A stretch of 17,355 nucleotides of DNA from CAYFUR01 sp964346275 (GCA_964346275.1 CAYFUR010000078.1:1-17355); one strand, 5' to 3'; counted from the first letter of the stretch, positions 7,594-15,498 are shown. The notes: a model not told the origin generated them from the letters alone. Numbers and translations: made by a program.

Positions 7594-9297
7594 TCAGGCT
7601 TCTACGGCTGCGGCCTGCGGTTCGTAATGCAAGCTCTTTCCCTCGATGAAGGGAAGCTCCGCAAAGCGTTCGCTGTTCAAAGCCAGCCCTGTCGGTGGTA
7701 TGTGCTCAAACTGAATGCCATGGCATTCTTCGATCTCCTCCGCCATCGCCTTCCAAATGGCCGCCGGAGCGGGAGCAAGGTCGGCCCCGGAGTCAATCAG
7801 CTGCAAAAGCCGGGTAAAGGTCCGCAGGCCGTGCGGGACTCCCTTGGGGCCGGGGACCGCTTGGGCAAAGCGCTGCAGGCGAAATTGCTGGTTCACGAAA
7901 GAGCCGCTTTTTTCGAAGACGGTCAGCAGCGGCAGCTCCACGTCGTTATGCTGCGAACAGCTGTCATAGTGCGTGCCGAGGTGGATCGTGGTCGTCTTCC
8001 GGAGCAGCTCGTCCGGAATCCCCGCCGCGCTGAGATCTTCCCCGGCCGAGAGAACAGTGTCGACGGTTCCGTTTTCGAGGGATTCGCGCAACTCCGTCAA
8101 TTCCTGATCCGGAAGCTCCCGGATCAGCCCGGTAAGCAGGGCCCCCCGGACGTTGGGGTTGCGATCGGCGGAAAGCAGTTTCCCGTCCCCTTCCGCCGTG
8201 CGCGCGACAATCCAACTGGGAAGGTTCTCCCCGAGGGCATCGCGAAGGCGACGCAGAAGGTACAGTTCCTCTACACTCAGACGGCCGCTCCCGACAACGG
8301 CCACCTTGCCCTTGCGGAGGCGCTCGGCGGCGGCGGTAAGGGCTTCCTCCGGGCGGACCGGCTTCCCCCCGACGGTGGCCCCGGTAATCCGGTCATTCGC
8401 TTCTACTTGCTTGTAAAGTTCGCGACCGCTGTCCGGCATCCAGGTGTCATTGACGAGATCGTTTCGCCGCGGGGTGATGCGGTGGATGATGCCTTCGCGG
8501 CTGCCCACCACCGTGTTGCAGCCGACGCTCGACTCGGTATCGATACTGGGGCTCTCCTTCAGGAACCAAACCCGCATCTTGAAACGGAAATCGGTCGAAG
8601 TAAGCGCGCCCACCGGACAGATATCCACGGTATTGAGCGAGTAATTGTTGGCCAGTTCCTTGCCGGGGAATGTCGTCAGCGTCGAATAGGAACCCCGGTC
8701 GATAAAACCGAGGACGGGGTCGTCGGCGAATTCCTCGCAAAAGCGGATACAGCGCGAGCACAGAATGCAGCGTTCGTCGTCGAGCATCACCCGCGGCCCG
8801 AGGCGGGTTCGCTTTGGCTTCACGTTCTTCTGTTCAACAAAACGGCTGTACCCGCGTCCGTAATCAGTGGCGAACTCCTGCAGGCTGCACTCTCCCGCCT
8901 GGTCGCAGATCGGGCAGTCCAGCGGGTGGTTGATAAGGAGAAACTCCATCACCCCCTCGCGACACGACTTCACCAGCTCTGAATCGGTGCGGACATGCAT
9001 GCCGGGAATGACCTTGGTCGCGCAGGCAATTACCGGTTTCGGCACCCACATGATCTTCGGGCTGCCGTCGTCGTTGAGAATCGGTTCCCCAGTCGCCCGG
9101 TCTTTTCCCGGAGTGCCCATCTCGATCATGCACATACGGCAATTGCCCACCACCGACAAATGCGGGTGGTAGCAATAGTGCGGGATTTCCTTCCCGATTG
9201 TTTCAAGGGCGTCGATGAGGTTCGCCGCTGCGGGCACCTCAACTTCCGCCCCGTTGACCGTGATGGTCGCTTTTTCCTGTTCTTTGACCTCGCTCAT
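7594..9297 (-). CDS. nuoG: NADH-quinone oxidoreductase subunit G (short form)
   Basis: This iron-sulfur subunit of the NADH module relays electrons from NuoF to NuoI. Visible domains: a [2Fe-2S] ferredoxin fold at 10-100 with Cys42, 53, 56 and 92; the His-Cys3 [4Fe-4S] motif with His124, Cys128, 131 and 137; and a second [4Fe-4S] group Cys177, 180, 183 and Cys227 (CILCSRC and ICPVGALT). A molybdopterin-oxidoreductase-like part follows from about residue 240. The extra N7 cluster seen in some bacteria is absent: only Cys260 remains in SSVGCNTVVGSREG. At 567 residues the protein is clearly shorter than E. coli (about 908) or Thermus (about 783) homologues, so the C-terminal domain is reduced. 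It ends naturally one base before nuoH. The gap to nuoF is 5 nt; no strong ribosome site is visible. Confidence 0.96.
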   Translation of the reverse strand: MSEVKEQEKATITVNGAEVEVPAAANLIDALETIGKEIPHYCYHPHLSVVGNCRMCMIEMGTPGKDRATGEPILNDDGSPKIMWVPKPVIACATKVIPGMHVRTDSELVKSCREGVMEFLLINHPLDCPICDQAGECSLQEFATDYGRGYSRFVEQKNVKPKRTRLGPRVMLDDERCILCSRCIRFCEEFADDPVLGFIDRGSYSTLTTFPGKELANNYSLNTVDICPVGALTSTDFRFKMRVWFLKESPSIDTESSVGCNTVVGSREGIIHRITPRRNDLVNDTWMPDSGRELYKQVEANDRITGATVGGKPVRPEEALTAAAERLRKGKVAVVGSGRLSVEELYLLRRLRDALGENLPSWIVARTAEGDGKLLSADRNPNVRGALLTGLIRELPDQELTELRESLENGTVDTVLSAGEDLSAAGIPDELLRKTTTIHLGTHYDSCSQHNDVELPLLTVFEKSGSFVNQQFRLQRFAQAVPGPKGVPHGLRTFTRLLQLIDSGADLAPAPAAIWKAMAEEIEECHGIQFEHIPPTGLALNSERFAELPFIEGKSLHYEPQAAAVEA

Positions 9298-9302
9298 GCT
9301 GC

Positions 9303-10688
9303 TCAGACGTAGCGTTCCTTCCGATGCCGGGCTTTCTCCGGATCTTCCTTGGCTTTTTCCAGAAATTTATCGCGGAACTTTTCCACAAAACTCTGCGTCG
9401 GCCACGCGCAGGCCTCACCGTGCGCACAGATGGTCCGTCCGGCAATCTGGTCCCCGATGGAGGCAAGAAGGTCGACATCCTCCTGTCGCGCCCCCCCGTT
9501 AACCATGCGGGCCGTGATCTTTTTCATCCAGAGGGAGCCTTCGCGGCAAGGCGTGCACTGGCCGCAACTTTCGTGCGCGTAAAAGGCGTTGATGTTGGCC
9601 AGCACCTCCACGATGTCGGCGCTGTCGTCAATCACGATAACGGCTCCCGAGCCGGACATGGAACCGGCGGACATGGGGCCGTCAAAGTCAAGGGGAACAT
9701 CCTCCAGCGCCCAGTCAAAGGGCTCGCCATCCTTCAGCTTTCCGGTGAAGCGCTCGCCGGCACGCCAGACCTTCGCACTGGAACCGCCCGGGATTACCGC
9801 CTGCAGCTGGCGGCCTTCGCGCATGCCCCCGCCGATCTCGTGGATGAGGTCGCCGTAGGTGAACTTGCCGTTTTCCAGCTCGTAGTAACCGGGATTCCGC
9901 ACTTGGCCGCTCAGGCACCAGATGCGGGTGCCCGTGTTGTTCGGGCGGCCGATTTCCGCGTAACCCTTACCGCCAAGCCGTATGACGTGCTTTACGTTGC
10001 AAAGGGTCTCGACGTTATTGACGATGGTGGGGCACATGTAGAGCCCAAGGGCGGCTGGGAAATAGGGCGGCTTGATGCGCGGATAGGCGCGTTTTCCTTC
10101 AAGGGATTCGATCAGGCCCGTCTCCTCCCCGCAGATGTAAGCGGCTGCGCCGCGATGGATGATCAACTCGCAGCTGTAGTCCGAGCCAAGGATGTTGTCG
10201 CCGACAAAACCGGCCTCGCGGGCCTCTGCAATCGCCTCTTCAAGGATGCGCGCGCCCTCCGGCATTTCCTCGCGAATATAGATGAACGCTTGGGCCGCGT
10301 TGATGGCATAGGCGGAAATCATCATGCCCTCGATGAGCTGATGCGGATCCTTGTGAATCAACTGCCGGTCCTTGAAAGTGCCAGGCTCGGACTCGTCGGC
10401 ATTACAGACGAGATAAATCGGCTTACCGCTCTTGAAGTCGAGGAAGCGCCATTTCATGCCGGCCGGGAAACCGGCGCCCCCACGACCACGGACTTGCGAG
10501 TCCATAACTTCCTGCCGAATCTCCTCCGGCTTCATTTCCTTCATGGCTTTTTGCAGCTCCCCGTAACCGCCGTATTCACGGTAGGTGGCGAGACTGCGAT
10601 CATAGCCAGGGTCGTCCGCATGCTCGAGGATGATGCGGCGTTCGCGGGGATGAACGGTGGGATGCTTGTTGGCGGCGGGTGCGATCAT
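9303..10688 (-). CDS. nuoF: NADH-quinone oxidoreductase subunit F (NADH/FMN-binding)
   Basis: This is the NADH-oxidising flavoprotein subunit of complex I, binding FMN and one [4Fe-4S] cluster (N3). The 461-residue protein shows the glycine-rich nucleotide site GRGGAGFPAGMKW (68-80), the acidic stretch CNADESEPGTFKDR (95-108), YICGEETGLIESLEGKR (184-200) near the flavin, and the cluster motif ESCGQCTPCREG with Cys375, 378 and 381, with Cys421 (TICAHGEACAWP) as the fourth ligand. All key residues are present. The ATG at 10688 lies 28 nt after the nuoE stop. No canonical Shine-Dalgarno sequence is obvious, but the conserved N-terminus supports this start. Next to nuoE and nuoG it completes the NADH-input module, so this complex should use NADH and not only ferredoxin. 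Confidence 0.98.
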   Translation of the reverse strand: MIAPAANKHPTVHPRERRIILEHADDPGYDRSLATYREYGGYGELQKAMKEMKPEEIRQEVMDSQVRGRGGAGFPAGMKWRFLDFKSGKPIYLVCNADESEPGTFKDRQLIHKDPHQLIEGMMISAYAINAAQAFIYIREEMPEGARILEEAIAEAREAGFVGDNILGSDYSCELIIHRGAAAYICGEETGLIESLEGKRAYPRIKPPYFPAALGLYMCPTIVNNVETLCNVKHVIRLGGKGYAEIGRPNNTGTRIWCLSGQVRNPGYYELENGKFTYGDLIHEIGGGMREGRQLQAVIPGGSSAKVWRAGERFTGKLKDGEPFDWALEDVPLDFDGPMSAGSMSGSGAVIVIDDSADIVEVLANINAFYAHESCGQCTPCREGSLWMKKITARMVNGGARQEDVDLLASIGDQIAGRTICAHGEACAWPTQSFVEKFRDKFLEKAKEDPEKARHRKERYV

Positions 10689-10716
10689 GCCGGAAGTGCG
10701 GTTGGAAGTGGGATTC

Positions 10717-11241
10717 TTATTTTTCGGTGACAGAGGCCGTTCCGGAAGTTTCCGCTTCCGGGGTCTCCTTTTTGATCTCCTCGCAGAGTTCTTTCACTTT
10801 CTCCACGGTGAGGTTTTCGTAAAGAGTATCATCAACCAGCGCAACGGGTGCCGTACCGCAGCAGGCAAGGCACTCCGCGAATTCAATGGTGACGCGGCCG
10901 TCGGGCGAGATTTCGTCAAGGTCGGTCGCAAAGGCCTCCTTAAAAGCTTCGCAAACAGCGTAGCCTCCGTTGAGCGCACAGGAAAGGGTCCGGCAAACGC
11001 GGATATGGCGCTTCCCGATGGGATGCTCGCGATAAAAGGGGTAGAAGCTAACCACTTCACGAACTTGGATGGGCGTCATCTCCAGTTTCTCCGCCACCCA
11101 CTCCTGTGCCTCCAGCGATAGGTAGCCTTGCTCCTTCTGGATGGCATGCAGGATCATCATGAGCGCGCTCCGCTTTTGCGGGTAGCGCGAGATGAGGTCG
11201 TCAATATACCTCAGCGTTTCCTTCGAAAAATCAGTATCCAT
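10717..11241 (-). CDS. nuoE: NADH-quinone oxidoreductase subunit E (thioredoxin-like [2Fe-2S])
   Basis: This thioredoxin-like [2Fe-2S] subunit (cluster N1a) pairs with NuoF in the NADH module. It has 174 residues: an N-terminal helical bundle (about 5-65, including the typical REVVSFYPFY) followed by the cluster domain. Ligands are Cys83 and Cys88 (VCRTLSC) and Cys124 and Cys128 in ECLACCG, where family members usually have ECLGxC. The glycine is alanine here and there is an additional adjacent cysteine at 127. A 25-residue charged tail follows the core and is probably disordered. The start at 11241 has a good GAGGA 7 nt upstream (11253-11249). The gaps are 30 nt to nuoD and 28 nt to nuoF. 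Confidence 0.97.
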   Translation of the reverse strand: MDTDFSKETLRYIDDLISRYPQKRSALMMILHAIQKEQGYLSLEAQEWVAEKLEMTPIQVREVVSFYPFYREHPIGKRHIRVCRTLSCALNGGYAVCEAFKEAFATDLDEISPDGRVTIEFAECLACCGTAPVALVDDTLYENLTVEKVKELCEEIKKETPEAETSGTASVTEK

Positions 11242-11248
11242 GCGATGT

Positions 11249-11253
11249 TCCTC
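11249..11253 (-). promoter_or_regulatory. Shine-Dalgarno site of nuoE
   Basis: GAGGA on the minus strand, 7 nt from the ATG at 11241, in the 30-nt gap after nuoD. It supports the chosen nuoE start. Confidence 0.65.
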
Positions 11254-11271
11254 GCGTTGTTCGGCAAAAAG

Positions 11272-12507
11272 TCAGCGGTCGCACTCCCCAAGGACAAAGT
11301 CGAGGCTGCCCAGCAGGACGGGAATGTCCGGCACCATGTGGCCAGGAACCAGTTTGGGAAGGATGGAAAGGTTGCAGAAGCTGGGAGCGCGGATTTTGAG
11401 GCGGTACGGGACGCCTCCACCTTTCGAAACAATAAAGAAGCCGAGCGATCCTTTGGGATTTTCCGCCTCAAAGTAGGCCTCCCCTTCCGGAATCTGCGGC
11501 CCTTCCGTGACGATCATGAAATTCTGGATCAATTCCTCCATTGAGGTCATGATCTTTTCCTTGCGGGGAGCAAAGATCTTTTTCGCCTCTTCCGCATACC
11601 ACGGCCCGTCCGGCATTTTGTCGATCGCCTGACGGAGAATGCGCACGCTTTGCCGCATTTCTTCAAGGCGCACCAGCCAGCGGTCGTAGCAGTCCCCGTT
11701 CTTGCCGATGGGAACATCAAATTCATAGTTTTCGTACCCGAGATACGGCTGGTCCTTGCGCAGATCGAGAGGCACCCCCGAAGCCCGCAGATTCGGCCCG
11801 GAGAGGCCGTAGCCGAGGGCGTCCTCGCGGCTGATCGTCCCGACGCCGACAGTGCGATCGTAGAAGATTTTGTTCCGCGTCATCAGCTTGTCGATCTCGT
11901 CGATCGCCGGCTCCATTTCGTTGAGGACTTTGAGCACGTTCCCAAGCCAGCCTTCCGGAATATCCCGCTGCAATCCCCCGATGCGCGTGTAGCTGGTCGT
12001 GAAGCGCGCCCCGCACAGTTGCTCCAGAAGAGTGTACAGCTTTTCCCGCTGCGTGAAGGTGTACATGAATGCGGTCAGGGCCCCGCAGTCCATGGCGTAA
12101 ACGCCGCAGCCAAGAAGGTGGCTTTGCAGACGGGCAATTTCGCAGCAGACGAGGCGGATTGCCTGGCAGCGCGCGGGCATTTCCAGTCCCGCCAGCTGCT
12201 CCACGGCCAGCGCGAAGGTAACATTGTTGTGGATCGGCCCGATGTAATCCAACCGGTCCGTGTAAGGAACGAACTGGTTGTAGGTCATGTTTTCGGCGAT
12301 TTTTTCATCGCCGCGGTGAAGGTAGCCTATGACCGGATCGCATTTCGTCACGGTTTCCCCGTCGAGTTCGATCTGCAGGCGCAGGACCCCGTGCGTGGCC
12401 GGGTGAGAGGGCCCCATATTGATGGTCATCTGCTCGCCTTGGAAGGCTTCTTCAGCCTCCGCGGAACGTGCACTGACATCTCCGATACTGACTTCTTTGG
12501 TCGCCAT
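11272..12507 (-). CDS. nuoD: NADH-quinone oxidoreductase subunit D (49 kDa-type)
   Basis: This peripheral-arm subunit, related to the large subunit of NiFe hydrogenases, forms the quinone headgroup site with NuoB. It has 411 residues, the normal length for a stand-alone NuoD. Diagnostic segments are MGPSHPATHGVLRL (31-44), GYLHRGDEKIAENMTYNQFV (61-80), PYTDRLDYIG (81-90) and the C-terminal DIPVLLGSLDFVLGECDR. By motif, His39 and Tyr88 correspond to the quinone-contacting His38 and Tyr87 of Thermus Nqo4. The hydrogenase metal cysteines are absent, as expected for complex I. The first 25 residues before the conserved QMTINMGPSHP are acidic and variable. The ATG lies 6 nt after the nuoC stop; no strong ribosome site is seen, so coupling to nuoC is likely. 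nuoC and nuoD are separate genes here, unlike the nuoCD fusion of enterobacteria. Confidence 0.98.
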   Translation of the reverse strand: MATKEVSIGDVSARSAEAEEAFQGEQMTINMGPSHPATHGVLRLQIELDGETVTKCDPVIGYLHRGDEKIAENMTYNQFVPYTDRLDYIGPIHNNVTFALAVEQLAGLEMPARCQAIRLVCCEIARLQSHLLGCGVYAMDCGALTAFMYTFTQREKLYTLLEQLCGARFTTSYTRIGGLQRDIPEGWLGNVLKVLNEMEPAIDEIDKLMTRNKIFYDRTVGVGTISREDALGYGLSGPNLRASGVPLDLRKDQPYLGYENYEFDVPIGKNGDCYDRWLVRLEEMRQSVRILRQAIDKMPDGPWYAEEAKKIFAPRKEKIMTSMEELIQNFMIVTEGPQIPEGEAYFEAENPKGSLGFFIVSKGGGVPYRLKIRAPSFCNLSILPKLVPGHMVPDIPVLLGSLDFVLGECDR

Positions 12508-12513
12508 GGTTGC

Positions 12514-13161
12514 TTAAGATCTTGTGGGCGGGTGTCCGGGAGAAAACTTTTCCTCGATTTGCCGGAAGCGTACTTCCGTCCAGGATTCGTCGTCTGCGCG
12601 GGGTTCGCGGCGGGATATGGGGCCGGATTGAGGAGAATGGAAAGGTCCGCCCATCATCGGCGCAGGAAGAACTTTCGTGTTGGTCGCCTCGGCAACGTCG
12701 GCGGAGGGCAGGTCCACTTCTTCCCCGGCAAGGGGAAATTCCCGCCGCAACGGATAGTACGGATACCCATCCCACATGAGAATGCGGCGCAGGTCGGGAT
12801 GACCCTCGAAACGGATGCCGAACATGTCGAAGGCCTCTCGTTCGTGCCAGTCCGCCGCCGGCCAGAGCGAGGTCACGCTCGGGGCCAGCGGCTCCTCAAA
12901 CCCTTCGCAAGGGGCAACCACGCGGAGGTAAAAATGTCGTTCCGTGCTGAAAAGGTGGTAGACGACTTCGAAGCGGGGTTCCGTTTCGCCGTGGTCGATA
13001 CCTGTGATGTCGGCGAGAAAGTCGAAGCGTTCCTCGTCCCGCATCGCACGGAGGAACTCGACTAGCTTGTCGAGCGGGCAATTGAAAGCATGGAGGTCGG
13101 CGGAAGGCCGCGATTCCAGGAAGGGATAGGTCTCAAGGAGGTCGTTGTTGTCTTCTTTCAT
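12514..13161 (-). CDS. nuoC: NADH-quinone oxidoreductase subunit C (30 kDa-type)
   Basis: This structural subunit of the complex I connection module carries no cofactor and holds NuoD and NuoI together. It has 215 residues. The core domain (about 25-145) ends in the diagnostic block WHEREAFDMFGIRFEGHPDL (105-124) followed by RRILMWDGYPYYPLRREFPL (125-144). Residues 145-215 form a proline-rich and charged extension of about 70 residues that ends in EEKFSPGHPPTRS; NuoC tails vary between lineages. The ATG at 13161 lies 12 nt after the nuoB stop. An AGG sits directly against the start, so no well-spaced ribosome site is evident; reinitiation after nuoB is plausible. Assignment is certain from the motif and position. 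Confidence 0.97.
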   Translation of the reverse strand: MKEDNNDLLETYPFLESRPSADLHAFNCPLDKLVEFLRAMRDEERFDFLADITGIDHGETEPRFEVVYHLFSTERHFYLRVVAPCEGFEEPLAPSVTSLWPAADWHEREAFDMFGIRFEGHPDLRRILMWDGYPYYPLRREFPLAGEEVDLPSADVAEATNTKVLPAPMMGGPFHSPQSGPISRREPRADDESWTEVRFRQIEEKFSPGHPPTRS

Positions 13162-13173
13162 CCTGTCGCGACT

Positions 13174-13722
13174 TCAGGCTTCCTGCGGCTGGAAAGCAAG
13201 GCGGCGACGCTGCCGGTCTCGCAACAGGTCGCGGGTGGACGCTTCATCGTCGATTTTTCCCTGGAGCTTCATCATTCCGTCGAGAAGAGCCTCCGGACGC
13301 GGAGGACAGCCGGAAATATAGACATCCACCGGCACGATGCGGTCAACTCCCTGCAGCACCGCGTAGGAACGATACATGCCGCCGGTCGAAGCACAGGCTC
13401 CCATGGCAACCACCCATTTCGGCTCCGCCATCTGATCATAAATACGCCGAAGCACTTCCGCCATTTTGTACGTCACCGTTCCCGCTACAATCATGCAATC
13501 GCTTTGCCGCGGCGAAAAACGCATGACTTCCATCCCGAAACGGGAAATATCAAAACGGGAGCCGCCGGCGGCCATCAGCTCAATGGCACAACAGGCCAGG
13601 CCCATCGGCATCGGCCACACCGAATGACGACGAACCCAGTTGATGACTGCGTCCGCTCGCGAGGCAATCACCTCGCCTTCAACTTTGCTGTTATATCCGT
13701 ACTCCGTGGTAGTGGTGCTCAT
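13174..13722 (-). CDS. nuoB: NADH-quinone oxidoreductase subunit B
   Basis: This subunit holds the terminal [4Fe-4S] cluster N2, which donates electrons to quinone at the interface with NuoD. From the chosen start it has 182 residues. The four ligands are visible: the adjacent pair Cys44-Cys45 (GLACCAIELMAAGG), Cys110 (AMGACASTGGMY) and Cys139 (YISGCPPRPEALLDG). The segments SRFGMEVMRFSPRQSDCM and VAGTVTYKMA are also typical. The start is the ATG at 13722 (MSTTTTEYGY), preceded by a weak AAGG about 10 nt upstream; an earlier in-frame ATG at 13767 would add 15 non-conserved residues and lies inside an inverted repeat. It is the first gene of the cluster. nuoA, usually immediately upstream, is not here. 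Confidence 0.97.
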   Translation of the reverse strand: MSTTTTEYGYNSKVEGEVIASRADAVINWVRRHSVWPMPMGLACCAIELMAAGGSRFDISRFGMEVMRFSPRQSDCMIVAGTVTYKMAEVLRRIYDQMAEPKWVVAMGACASTGGMYRSYAVLQGVDRIVPVDVYISGCPPRPEALLDGMMKLQGKIDDEASTRDLLRDRQRRRLAFQPQEA

Positions 13723-13884
13723 CGTACAATCGCCTTTTGGCTGTGGAATGGTGGACGGTGGGAACATGCTTATCGCTTGGCAAGCATGTACCTGTTGTCC
13801 CTTCGTAAACTGCCACGCTTCTCCAGTGGTGCAAATCCTGCCCGCCCTTTTTCGTAGCGGAGGGGCGACAGCCCTTTTACTCTT
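13723..13884. other. Intergenic region upstream of nuoB
   Basis: This 162-nt region separates the DUF4139 gene from nuoB, both on the minus strand. It is the only place for a promoter at the head of the nuo cluster. I cannot point to a convincing -35/-10 pair. It contains the inverted repeat at 13764-13789 and a short GGGC/GCCC hairpin around 13861-13875. It has no room for nuoA and shows no trace of it in any frame. Confidence 0.6.
13764..13789. promoter_or_regulatory. Inverted repeat upstream of nuoB, possible operator
   Basis: Perfect 8-bp arms ACATGCTT (13764-13771) and AAGCATGT (13782-13789) flank a 10-nt spacer. A second, overlapping dyad GCTTGGCAAGC sits at 13776-13786. The repeat lies 42-67 nt upstream of the nuoB ATG, a fitting place for a regulator site or a 5' leader hairpin. 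The arms are seen directly; the regulatory role is inference. Confidence 0.35.
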
Positions 13885-15498
13885 TTAGAACCGCGGCAGC
13901 CGCCAATCCCGCGGGGCACGGACATCGTAGCGCGTCTCGAGGGTCACACTTTCCCCGGGAGCGAGTTCGACGGTGCGCTTGAACCGCCCGGTCTCCTCGT
14001 CCACTTCGACCGGATCCGGCTTTTGCGGGCGAACCTCGATTTTGTCGTCGCGGGAAACGGGAAAGCGTTCATGGACGCGGACTTCGTGCGCAACTTCCAT
14101 GCGATTGGTCAGTTCGGTGGCGAAGTGACGACGGTAGAGCCGGTCCTTCTCGAACATGCCTTTATCGCCGGCGGTACGGTCAAGAACCCGACGTTCCACC
14201 TCGATGACCGGATTTTCCCCAAAACCGAGGGACAGGATTTCCCCGGGCTGGAGGGGACCAAGTTGCGTTTCGCCGGTCAGGGCCTCGTCGACGGACAAGG
14301 TCGCCGGGCCGCGCAACAACGCCCACGGGAGGTCCTCCAATTCGGCTTCGCCATGAAGGTAGGCTTTCCCTTCCATGACAGGAGTCGTTGCCGACCAGAA
14401 GTCCGCCGCAAAGGACCATTCCGCCATTTGCACGGTGAATTCGCGGACAAAAGGTTGGGCGGAAATGGGCTGGGAGAGCGTCAGGCGAAAGCGGGTCGTC
14501 AGGCGTTCGGCTTGCACCGGGGTGGATTGTTTCACCGCAAAGGACGAAAGCTCGAAGACGGCATCGCCCGCAGACTTGGCGCGCCCGGTAGGCTGGACGG
14601 GGCGTTCTTGTGGCTTGGCGAGGTACACTGGCGGCGGCATGGGAGCCTCCGTGCGCCAGCCGGGTTGGCCGGTAAGAAGGGTCACTTTCACGCGATCCCA
14701 TGCCTCGCCGGTCTGGTTTCGGAGTTTGCCCTGCGCGGTAAGGCGAAGGCTCCCCTCCCCCGGTTGGGCCTCCAGCCGATACGCCGGCTGCCAGCCGACC
14801 TTGGACAGGGGATGCTGCAACCGCACCGTCACCGGCTCTTGGATCGGATCCAGAAAACGAATGTAGAGCCGTCCGGCAAGGGCGTTGGCCGCGCGCCGGG
14901 CTTCCTCCAATGCCGTCTGTGCTCGGGACAGTTCGCGCTCAATTTTACGGCGTTCGGCGCGCAGGTCCCGCTCGGTTTCCCGGAGGCGCTTTTCGGCTTC
15001 GCGTTGATCGGAGAAGACCTTTCGGGCCGCCTCGCTGAGATCCGCCGCACTGCCCTCCTCGGAGCCTTCCAGCAGGGCTTTCCGCAGTTCTTCCAGAAAG
15101 GCAATCTCCGCCTTGAGGTCTCCCATTGGCTGGCGCAGATTTTCCAATTGCTCCTCCAATTCCTCGACGCGTTCTCGAGCAGCGGCGACCTGCGGATCTT
15201 CACCCCGTTCGGCCTCCTCAAGGCGTTCAAAGCGGACCCCGCCCAACCGTGGTTCGGCTTCGCCCAAAGTTTCGACGCGGACACGGTTTGCATCGAGGTT
15301 GTTCGGCAATCCGTCGAGGACCAGTTCCTCACCGTCCGGCAAAGCGTCCACCTCCACTTCGCGAACGGCCTCCCCGCCGGAGGGATACAGCTCCACCGCT
15401 TGCAACGGGGCCGACAGCGGCGCGGAGAATAGCGCGCCGGAGATAGTGAGGCTAAAAGAAGAAAGAAGAAGAGCTCCCAGCGATTTCATTTTCATCAT
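13885..15498 (-). CDS. Exported DUF4139 (MuiA-like) coiled-coil protein
   Basis: A 537-residue protein of unknown biochemical function, related to the DUF4140/DUF4139 family sometimes named mucoidy inhibitor A. The N-terminus (MMKMKSLGALLLSSFSLTIS) is a signal peptide, with cleavage likely between residues 26 and 34, so the protein should be exported. Residues about 35-95 form a small beta domain (DUF4140-like). Two charged coiled-coil stretches follow (about 100-138 and 153-208). From residue 236 the DUF4139 part is marked by VGWQPAYRLEA and LRNQTGEAWDRVKVTLLTGQ (260-279). The start is set at 15498 because the signal peptide begins there; ATGs at 15495 and 15489 are equally possible, and upstream frame extension would run into the preceding gene. 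No clear Shine-Dalgarno is seen. Lying 162 nt from nuoB, it probably has its own expression. Family assignment is fairly sure, function is not. Confidence 0.85.
   Translation of the reverse strand: MMKMKSLGALLLSSFSLTISGALFSAPLSAPLQAVELYPSGGEAVREVEVDALPDGEELVLDGLPNNLDANRVRVETLGEAEPRLGGVRFERLEEAERGEDPQVAAARERVEELEEQLENLRQPMGDLKAEIAFLEELRKALLEGSEEGSAADLSEAARKVFSDQREAEKRLRETERDLRAERRKIERELSRAQTALEEARRAANALAGRLYIRFLDPIQEPVTVRLQHPLSKVGWQPAYRLEAQPGEGSLRLTAQGKLRNQTGEAWDRVKVTLLTGQPGWRTEAPMPPPVYLAKPQERPVQPTGRAKSAGDAVFELSSFAVKQSTPVQAERLTTRFRLTLSQPISAQPFVREFTVQMAEWSFAADFWSATTPVMEGKAYLHGEAELEDLPWALLRGPATLSVDEALTGETQLGPLQPGEILSLGFGENPVIEVERRVLDRTAGDKGMFEKDRLYRRHFATELTNRMEVAHEVRVHERFPVSRDDKIEVRPQKPDPVEVDEETGRFKRTVELAPGESVTLETRYDVRAPRDWRLPRF

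Noticed and set aside
7558..8982. 474-residue plus-strand frame opposite nuoG
   Set aside because: Antisense shadow of a fully supported gene; long frames like this are expected opposite GC-rich codons.
9324..10730. 468-residue plus-strand frame opposite nuoF
   Set aside because: Antisense shadow; nuoF has all catalytic motifs on the other strand.
11650..13065. 471-residue plus-strand frame spanning nuoC and nuoD in antisense
   Set aside because: Crosses two real genes and their junction on the opposite strand; no recognisable domain.
13723..13767. N-terminal extension of nuoB from the ATG at 13767
   Set aside because: Adds 15 non-conserved residues and overlaps the inverted repeat; the ATG at 13722 has a better, though weak, ribosome site.
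13861..13884. GGGC/GCCC hairpin followed by T-rich sequence as a terminator
   Set aside because: The stem is only 4 bp and the T-run is on the plus strand, where no gene is transcribed towards it.
14023..15432. 469-residue plus-strand frame opposite the DUF4139 gene
   Set aside because: Antisense shadow; the minus strand encodes a signal peptide, coiled coils and a known domain.
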